Below, in pieces: positions 59,153 through 64,000 of a stretch of 64,000 nucleotides of DNA (within the stretch, counting starts at the first letter, position 1; each line of letters opens with the position of its first letter). The notes under the pieces are model-generated. The model worked only from the letters and a program-made list of their open reading frames with translations. It ran no database searches and was not told where the DNA came from. The translations under genes and the position numbers were made by a program. Origin of the DNA: Bacillota bacterium. Lineage in GTDB: Bacteria; Bacillota; Clostridia; Christensenellales; Borkfalkiaceae. Where the stretch lies: assembly GCA_019423125.1 (NCBI GenBank), contig JAHZBZ010000001.1, positions 208,406 through 272,405 on the forward strand, given 5' to 3'.

Positions 59153-59668
59153 ATGGATAAAAAGGAGCTGGACGCGCTGCTGGCGCGCGTCGCCGCAGGG
59201 GACAACCGCGCTTTCGAGCGGCTGTACGCGGAGACCGCGAAGGGCGTCTTTGCGTTTGCCTATTCCTATCTCGGGAACAGGGCGGACGCGGAGGACGTCA
59301 TGCAGTCGGCGTATCTGCAGATAAAACAGAAGGCGCACACCTATCGTGCAGGCACCAACGCGCGGGCGTGGATGTTCCAGATCGTCAAGAACATGGCGCT
59401 GGACGAATTGCGCCGACGCAAGCGCCGCGCGGCGGCGGCAGAGCGGGAACGCACTTCGTCGTCCGTCGCTGCAAACGAGGGAAACGTCGCGCTGGAATAC
59501 ATGATGCGCACCCTCTCCGCGGAGGAGCGCGAGGTCGTCCTTCTCCATGTGTTCTGGGGCTATAAGCACCGCGAGATCGCAGACCTTTTGGGCGTGCCGC
59601 TGGGAACGGTCACCTGGCGTTACAACACTGCGATCAGAAAACTGAGAGATTTTGAGGCGGAAGTATGA
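59153..59668 (+). CDS. ECF-type RNA polymerase sigma factor (171 aa)
   Basis: Sigma-2 domain (LYAETAKGVFAFAYSYLGNR, ADAEDVMQSAYLQIKQK, ARAWMFQIVKNMALDELRRR) and sigma-4 domain (LSAEEREVVLLHVFWGYKHR, EIADLLGVPLGTVTWRYNTA) with no sigma-3, so a group IV/ECF factor. Its stop codon overlaps the start of the anti-sigma gene (ATGA), indicating translational coupling. It probably drives its own promoter at 59094 and the one at 61023. AGAGGAAAC precedes the ATG. Confidence 0.93.
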   Translation: MDKKELDALLARVAAGDNRAFERLYAETAKGVFAFAYSYLGNRADAEDVMQSAYLQIKQKAHTYRAGTNARAWMFQIVKNMALDELRRRKRRAAAAERERTSSSVAANEGNVALEYMMRTLSAEEREVVLLHVFWGYKHREIADLLGVPLGTVTWRYNTAIRKLRDFEAEV

Positions 59669-60990
59669 GAAGTTCGGATTTTTTCAAAAAACTGGATAAA
59701 GAACTGGAAGCGCTCACCCCGCCCCTCTCCGAGGAGCTCAAAAACGCGCCTCTGCCCGCGGCGCCGTCCGCGGTAGAGCCTGAAAAGCGCGAAAAGCCCG
59801 AAAAGCCCGAAAAGCCTGAAAAGCGCAACGCGCGCGCGCGCCGGCCCTTCGGCCGCAGCCGCCTTTTGCGCATCGCGAGCCTCGCGGCGGCGTTCGTGCT
59901 CGTGAGCACCATCGCGCTCGTCGTGCTTCTCGGTGCGGGAAGGGAAAACGTGTATGTGCTCGCGCTGGACGTCAATCCGTCCGTGCAGCTCGTGCTCGAC
60001 GACGACCGCAAGGTCGAACGCGTGTTCAGCGCGAATGCGGACGGGGATATTCTCTTGTCGGACGAGGAATTCGCGGCGGATCTTGTGGGAAAACCCGCGG
60101 CGGAGGCGGCAAAACAGCTCTCCGACCGCATGGCACAGCTTGGATACATCGACGTGCGCGGCGAGGGAACGGCGGAGCGATACAACGCGCTCTCGGTTAC
60201 GCTGACCTCTTCGGGCAACGCGCCCACCGTGTATGCGCGCGAGCTCGGACAGGAGCTGACCGACTATTTCTGTTCGGAGGGCATTTACGTCTATGTCACC
60301 GCTTCCGCGCGCTCGGACGCATCTCTCAAAGAGCTAGATTTTGAGGGCGAAGACCTGCTGTGCGAGCGCATCGAAGGGGAGGATGCGCTTCTCGATTATG
60401 CGCGGGGGTCCGCCTTCGCGTTTGCGCAGGATCTGCTCGAGCAGGCGCTCTTCAAATACGATCTGTTTGTCGCTGCGGACGAGATCAATTCCCGCATCAT
60501 AGAAGAGACGGGAAATCCGCTCGGGTACTGGTCGGAGCTCTCCGAGATCCCCGCGGCGCCGGACGCCGAAATGGCGGCGGCGCTGAAAGATCTCGACATC
60601 TATTTCGGGCTGGATTTTTCGGCGCGCGGGGTGCTGAATGCCGCGGCGTTCCGTTCCGCGGCAGACACCTGCATGAGCGGCTACACCGACGAACTTCGCG
60701 CCCTGGCGCAGGCAGGCATCTCTGCGTCCACTATTCTGGGCGACGAAAACAGACAGCTGCGCCTCGACTACCTCGCCTTTGTCTCCGCGGATATTCTCAT
60801 CGACCTCGTGGAAGACATTTTCTCGGGCAGTACGGAGACCATCGACGGGCTGTTGTCGGGCGTTGTTTCCCTGCTTGCATCGCGTGCGGAGGCACTGCAA
60901 AAGCAGTTTTCCGCGGCATTTTCGCAGGCGCGCGAGGCGATCTCCTCCGCGGCGTATGCGGACTTCCTCGTCCGCATCGGCGTGCGCTGA
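59665..60990 (+). CDS. RsgI-like transmembrane anti-sigma factor (441 aa)
   Basis: Cytoplasmic N-terminus about 1-68, one TM helix about 70-95 (IASLAAAFVLVSTIALVVLL), then an extracellular part starting with VYVLALDVNPSVQLVLDD and VERVFSANADGDIL, the middle domain of RsgI-type anti-sigma factors. The remaining ~300 residues are helical without a known module. The usual RsgI N-terminal domain is not obvious. Before the TM helix lies a KPEKPEKPEK run, encoded by five 9-bp repeats (59782-59826). The ATG overlaps the sigma gene stop. It probably holds the sigma factor inactive until an external signal leads to release, as in SigI/RsgI systems. Confidence 0.8.
   Translation: MRSSDFFKKLDKELEALTPPLSEELKNAPLPAAPSAVEPEKREKPEKPEKPEKRNARARRPFGRSRLLRIASLAAAFVLVSTIALVVLLGAGRENVYVLALDVNPSVQLVLDDDRKVERVFSANADGDILLSDEEFAADLVGKPAAEAAKQLSDRMAQLGYIDVRGEGTAERYNALSVTLTSSGNAPTVYARELGQELTDYFCSEGIYVYVTASARSDASLKELDFEGEDLLCERIEGEDALLDYARGSAFAFAQDLLEQALFKYDLFVAADEINSRIIEETGNPLGYWSELSEIPAAPDAEMAAALKDLDIYFGLDFSARGVLNAAAFRSAADTCMSGYTDELRALAQAGISASTILGDENRQLRLDYLAFVSADILIDLVEDIFSGSTETIDGLLSGVVSLLASRAEALQKQFSAAFSQAREAISSAAYADFLVRIGVR
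59782..59826 (+). repeat. Five 9-bp tandem repeats in the anti-sigma gene
   Basis: Units of GAAAAGCCC and close variants encode EKP/EKR steps. The number could change by slippage without a frameshift. Confidence 0.8.
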
Positions 60991-61022
60991 TCGGAGAGGC
61001 TTAAAAATTTTTTCCTGTTTTT

Positions 61023-61054
61023 CCAATAAAACGCCTTCGGGGGCCGTTTAATAA
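61023..61054 (+). promoter_or_regulatory. Putative ECF-type promoter of the RsgI-domain lipoprotein
   Basis: CCAATAAAA (61023-61031), 13-bp spacer, CGTTTAATAA (61045-61054). It matches the promoter at 59094-59125 in both boxes and in spacing. Confidence 0.65.
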
Positions 61055-61084
61055 GCGACCAAACCAAAAGGAAGGTGAAAATCA

Positions 61085-62560
61085 ATGATGAAGAAACAGG
61101 CTATGAAAGTGGGTGCGGCGGTGCTCTCCCTCGCGATGTTGGCGGGCGTGGGTGCAGGCTGTTCGTGGACGGGGGAGGCGGACGCGGTGTCCTATGTCTC
61201 CGTCGACGTGAACCCCGAGATCTCCCTCACGCTCGACAAGAGGGGAGAAGTCCTCTCCGTCGTTGCGGACAACGAAGACGCGCAGGTCCTTTTGTATGAA
61301 GAAGACCTGGTCGGCATGAGCGCGGAAGACGCGCTCGAAAAGATCGCCGAACTCTGCGTCGAATATGATTTTCTGAACGAGGCGAACGCGGGCGTCAGCG
61401 TCACTGTCGCGGGCAAGGCGGACGAAGAGGAGATCGTTGCCTCCGCGCAGGCGGCGTTTGAAGCCGCGGCGGGGGAGCATGAAGTGTACGTCTCCTCCGA
61501 TGCGACCTTCTCTCTCGAGCGTCAGCTGCGCGCGGCAAAGGCGGAATATACTTCCAGCGCCGCAGTGCAGGGCATGGATCTCGTGAAATTCCGTCTCGTG
61601 CTCGAAGCGCAGCGCGTGGACGGGTCGCTTACCCTGACCGCGGCGGCGGAAATGGACGCCTCCGAGCTGATCGCGAAGATCGAAGAGGGCGCGCAGAAGA
61701 TCCGCCCGTATGCCACCGCTGCATACAACGCGGCGGTCGCGGCGGCGGAGATCGCCTATGCAGAGGCGACGGATGTCGTGCTGGATGCGATCTGGGTCGT
61801 TCCGTACATCAATTTCGTGGATTATCCCGTAAACTACGGGCTCATCTATAACGTCTATCGCAACTCCGCCCGCGTGTTGGCGACAGGGCTTGCGGCGGCG
61901 GATGCGGCGGCGGAGATCGCGGCACGCATCGAAGTGCCCGAGTCCGTGACGGATGAGGCGGCGCGCGTGCTCGGCATGACCGAGGAAGAAAAGGCGGCGT
62001 TCCTCGCGGAAGCCGCGGAGGACGGAAAGATCACTCTCGCGTCGCTGGAAGACTGGCTCGACAGGCATTTCAAGGAGATGACCGAAGAGGAGCGCGCGGC
62101 GGTGCGCGAGGAGATGAACGACATCCTCGAAGCGGTGACCGAGTTCGCGATCGAAGTGGACGCGAGCATCGCGGACGAATACAAGGCGGCTCTCGCCAAG
62201 CTGTGCGAGGACATCTCCGATCTGATCCCCGACGCGATCAAGGACGTCGCGAACGCCTACATTCAGGAGCTGGATGCGTTGATCGGCGATCTGCGCGAGG
62301 CTTCGGAGGGCAAGCAGGGACGCGAGGCGCTTGTCGCGGCGCAGGAAGTGTTCACGGCGCGTTCCGAAGAGGTCATGAAGACCATGCGCGAAGATCTGTC
62401 CGAAGAGGACCTCGCGGCGGTGGAGAAGAGCATCGAAAAGGTGCAGTCGACGCTCGAGAGCGCAAAGGAAAAGATGGAAAAGGCGATCGCGGACGCGGAA
62501 CAGGCCGCGCGCGAATACCTCGAGGCGTGCCGTGCGGCGCGCGCAGGAACCGAGGCTTAA
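61085..62560 (+). CDS. Lipoprotein with RsgI-like domain and long helical region (491 aa)
   Basis: A signal peptide with lipobox GVGAGC is followed at once by VSYVSVDVNPEISLTLDKRG and EVLSVVADNEDAQVLL, clearly related to the extracellular domain of the preceding anti-sigma factor. The following ~400 residues are Ala/Glu-rich and largely helical (TEEERAAVREEMNDILEAV, EKSIEKVQSTLESAKEKMEK), suggesting a long coiled coil reaching from the membrane. AAGGTGAAAATCA precedes the ATG; a second ATG follows immediately. It probably belongs to the sigma regulon. It could sense or buffer the same signal as the anti-sigma factor; this is inference. Confidence 0.8.
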   Translation: MMKKQAMKVGAAVLSLAMLAGVGAGCSWTGEADAVSYVSVDVNPEISLTLDKRGEVLSVVADNEDAQVLLYEEDLVGMSAEDALEKIAELCVEYDFLNEANAGVSVTVAGKADEEEIVASAQAAFEAAAGEHEVYVSSDATFSLERQLRAAKAEYTSSAAVQGMDLVKFRLVLEAQRVDGSLTLTAAAEMDASELIAKIEEGAQKIRPYATAAYNAAVAAAEIAYAEATDVVLDAIWVVPYINFVDYPVNYGLIYNVYRNSARVLATGLAAADAAAEIAARIEVPESVTDEAARVLGMTEEEKAAFLAEAAEDGKITLASLEDWLDRHFKEMTEEERAAVREEMNDILEAVTEFAIEVDASIADEYKAALAKLCEDISDLIPDAIKDVANAYIQELDALIGDLREASEGKQGREALVAAQEVFTARSEEVMKTMREDLSEEDLAAVEKSIEKVQSTLESAKEKMEKAIADAEQAAREYLEACRAARAGTEA

Positions 62561-62596
62561 ACGATATACCCCAAAGATGTTTCCCCTCTTTGTTGC

Positions 62597-62628
62597 GGGC
62601 GGCCTTTTACAAGGCCGCCCGATCTCCT
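62597..62628 (+). terminator. Terminator after the lipoprotein gene
   Basis: Perfect stem GGGCGGCCTT / AAGGCCGCCC, loop TTAC, followed by GATCTCCTTTT. Confidence 0.75.
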
Positions 62629-62639
62629 TTTCAGAAAAG

Positions 62640-62672
62640 CCGCCCCGCGGCGCAGGATGCGCCGCGGGGCGG
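62640..62672. terminator. Hairpin at the 3' end of the oxidoreductase gene
   Basis: CCGCCCCGCGGCGCA, 3-nt loop, TGCGCCGCGGGGCGG. On the minus strand it is followed by CTTTTC. It is related in core sequence to the hairpins at 22214 and 56748. Confidence 0.7.
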
Positions 62673-62682
62673 TGATCTGTTT

Positions 62683-63612
62683 TCAGGCAAACAACAGGCG
62701 GTGCAGGAGCATCGTCTTTTTTTCGTCCGACTCTCCCTCTTGCAGGGCGCCGGCAAACGAGCGAAGAACGGTGCGGTATTGCCTGAGCATCCGCTCTTGC
62801 GGGCATCCCTCGAAGAGCAGTCCGCTCTTTTCCGCCGCGTTTTTCGTCACCCGCTGGGCGGTATGCTCGAAGAACACGCTTTCTCCGCCTTCGAACACGA
62901 GTTCGGTCGCCTTGTAGTTGCGGCCGTCGTCCCACGCCGTCTCTATGCGCACGGACAGCCCGCCGCCGCAAAATGTATGCGTTGCGTGCACGATGATCCC
63001 CGTTTCGGGGTCCCGCCGCTCCGCTTTTTCGCAGAGCGAGAGCGCGGCAAGATCGGCAAACCGCGCACACACGCTCAGCGCGTTGATGCCGCTGTCCGAC
63101 CAGCTCCCGTCCAGCGGCGCGCGGCTTCTTTCGAGCTTTCCGTCTTGAAGATAGGGGTCGCAGAAGGTACAGCGGATCGCGCGCGGCTTCCCCTTCGGAA
63201 GAAGTGTCTCCGCGTTTTGCAGGACTTTTTCGATGTCCTCGCCGTGCGCGGCGTGGTAGGCGGTGCGAAAGAGCACGCCCGTTGCTTCCGCTTCGCGGTA
63301 GAGCGCTGCGATCTCTTCGAGGGAGAGCGCGGCGGGCTTTTCGGTCAGCACGCTTTTTCCCGCCCGCAGGCATTGCAGGGCGAGCGGAAAGTGCGTCGCG
63401 GGCGGCGTGGACAGGAGTACCGCCTCCGCCGCACAGTTGCTTAAAAATTCGTTCACGTCGGCGTAAAAGGCGGGCGCTCGGCAGGCGTCCCGCTTGTTTT
63501 CGTCCGCATCGCAAGCGGCGACATAGTCAAATTCGGGGAGACCTGCGAGCGCTTCCTGATGGACTTTTGCGATGGTGCCGAGCCCCAGGATCGCGATCTT
63601 AATTCTGTTCAT
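62683..63612 (-). CDS. Gfo/Idh/MocA-family oxidoreductase (309 aa)
   Basis: N-terminal Rossmann fold IAILGLGTIAKVHQEAL, D-x-D in ACDADENKR, the family signature TEKPAALSLEE (Lys of EKP) and the C-terminal alpha/beta domain. It would oxidise or reduce a sugar or inositol-type substrate with NAD(P). Substrate unknown. It overlaps the upstream TPR-like gene by 14 bp, so they are co-transcribed. Several family members have longer C-terminal domains; this one is at the short end. Confidence 0.88.
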   Translation of the reverse strand: MNRIKIAILGLGTIAKVHQEALAGLPEFDYVAACDADENKRDACRAPAFYADVNEFLSNCAAEAVLLSTPPATHFPLALQCLRAGKSVLTEKPAALSLEEIAALYREAEATGVLFRTAYHAAHGEDIEKVLQNAETLLPKGKPRAIRCTFCDPYLQDGKLERSRAPLDGSWSDSGINALSVCARFADLAALSLCEKAERRDPETGIIVHATHTFCGGGLSVRIETAWDDGRNYKATELVFEGGESVFFEHTAQRVTKNAAEKSGLLFEGCPQERMLRQYRTVLRSFAGALQEGESDEKKTMLLHRLLFA

Positions 63613-64000
63613 TTGCGAACCACCCGAGTATATAGCGATAGACGTTGAGCTCTTCCAGCAGTGTTTTCAGCTGCGCAAGATACGCGGCGCTCTTTTCGGC
63701 GTCTCCCGCCTCTTTGCAGACGTAGGCGAGCGCGGCGAGCGCGAACGCCTGTCCCGAGCGGTAGTTTGTCTGTTTTGCCGTCTCGAGGGCGAGCATTGCA
63801 AGGCTCAGGGCGGTCTTTGTGTCGCGCACCTTTGCATAGGCGACGGCGCCCGCCGCATACGCCTTGCCCAGTTCGATGTAATTTTCCAGCTTTTTGTTCT
63901 CGGCGATCGAGCGTTTGTACCACACGAGCGCCTGCATCGGCTTTTCGGTGCACAGCGTCTCGGTCAGGTTGGTGTACAGCTTTCCGTTGGCACTGCGCAT
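63599..64000 (-). CDS. TPR-like protein, C-terminal part (gene enters from right edge)
   Basis: At least 133 residues are visible, and the first ATG coincides with the window edge, so the true start probably lies outside. Repeated helical pairs with Ala at packing positions (ALVWYKRSIAENKKLENYIE, AYAAGAVAYAKVRDTKTALS, AFALAALAYVCKEAGDAEKS) indicate tetratricopeptide-like repeats. It is likely a scaffold or interaction domain. It overlaps the oxidoreductase gene by 14 bp. Confidence 0.65.
   Translation of the reverse strand: MRSANGKLYTNLTETLCTEKPMQALVWYKRSIAENKKLENYIELGKAYAAGAVAYAKVRDTKTALSLAMLALETAKQTNYRSGQAFALAALAYVCKEAGDAEKSAAYLAQLKTLLEELNVYRYILGWFANEQN

Overview
This 64-kb window looks like the chromosome of an anaerobic, GC-rich, spore-forming Clostridia. 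I infer a Christensenellales-type organism from the gene content (spoVAC, a YlmC/YmxH sporulation protein, AgrA/AgrC-like LytTR systems, NfnAB, a Re-citrate-synthase-like enzyme, many surface lipoproteins). I cannot prove the taxonomy from sequence alone.

Left end (1-5.7 kb): an AT-richer, scarred accessory region. It holds the end of a DUF4143-type ATPase, an N-terminal scrap of a TOTE conflict-system protein fused to a 5'-truncated tRNA-Gln(CUG), a secreted-protein/membrane-protein pair between ~100-bp direct repeats, a fragment of a serine recombinase, the C-terminal half of a TOTE helicase, and two small mobile-element-type genes. A 45-bp copy of the tRNA-Gln 3' end (1202-1246 and 5652-5696) brackets most of it, like att sites of an integrated element. 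No integrase gene remains.

Surface/regulatory region (5.8-21.5 kb): a 1528-aa BspA-like leucine-rich-repeat lipoprotein, then a LytTR response regulator, a GHKL sensor kinase, a giant domain-swapped GH3 glycosidase, an InlB-repeat/CBM-like lipoprotein and a second GH3. A paralogous LytTR-kinase-GH3-small-membrane-protein module lies at 51.1-56.7 kb. Direct repeats with about two-turn spacing lie upstream of the first regulator and of the third GH3 and are candidate operators.

Housekeeping core (22-51 kb): a minus-strand operon (MDR-fold protein, cardiolipin synthase, HAD phosphatase); rpmE, a DUF1385-PrmC fusion, prfA, an aminotransferase and a Re-citrate-synthase-like gene; thrC; a cytidylate-kinase-like gene; mnmA; uraA-type permease; nfnAB; lon-engB; a zinc-ribbon membrane protein; rarA; a ketopantoate-reductase-like gene; a DUF3810 metalloprotease-like gene; spoVAC; and a MutT-type Nudix hydrolase. 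Many sigma-A promoters with exactly 17-bp spacers and GC-rich hairpin terminators can be read directly.

Right end (56.7-64 kb): aldo/keto reductase, YlmC/YmxH, a sirtuin, then an ECF sigma factor overlapping an RsgI-like membrane anti-sigma factor, followed by a lipoprotein carrying the same RsgI-type extracellular domain. The sigma gene and the lipoprotein gene share a matching promoter motif with identical 13-bp spacing, so they look like one autoregulated regulon. A Gfo/Idh/MocA oxidoreductase and a TPR-like partial gene close the window.
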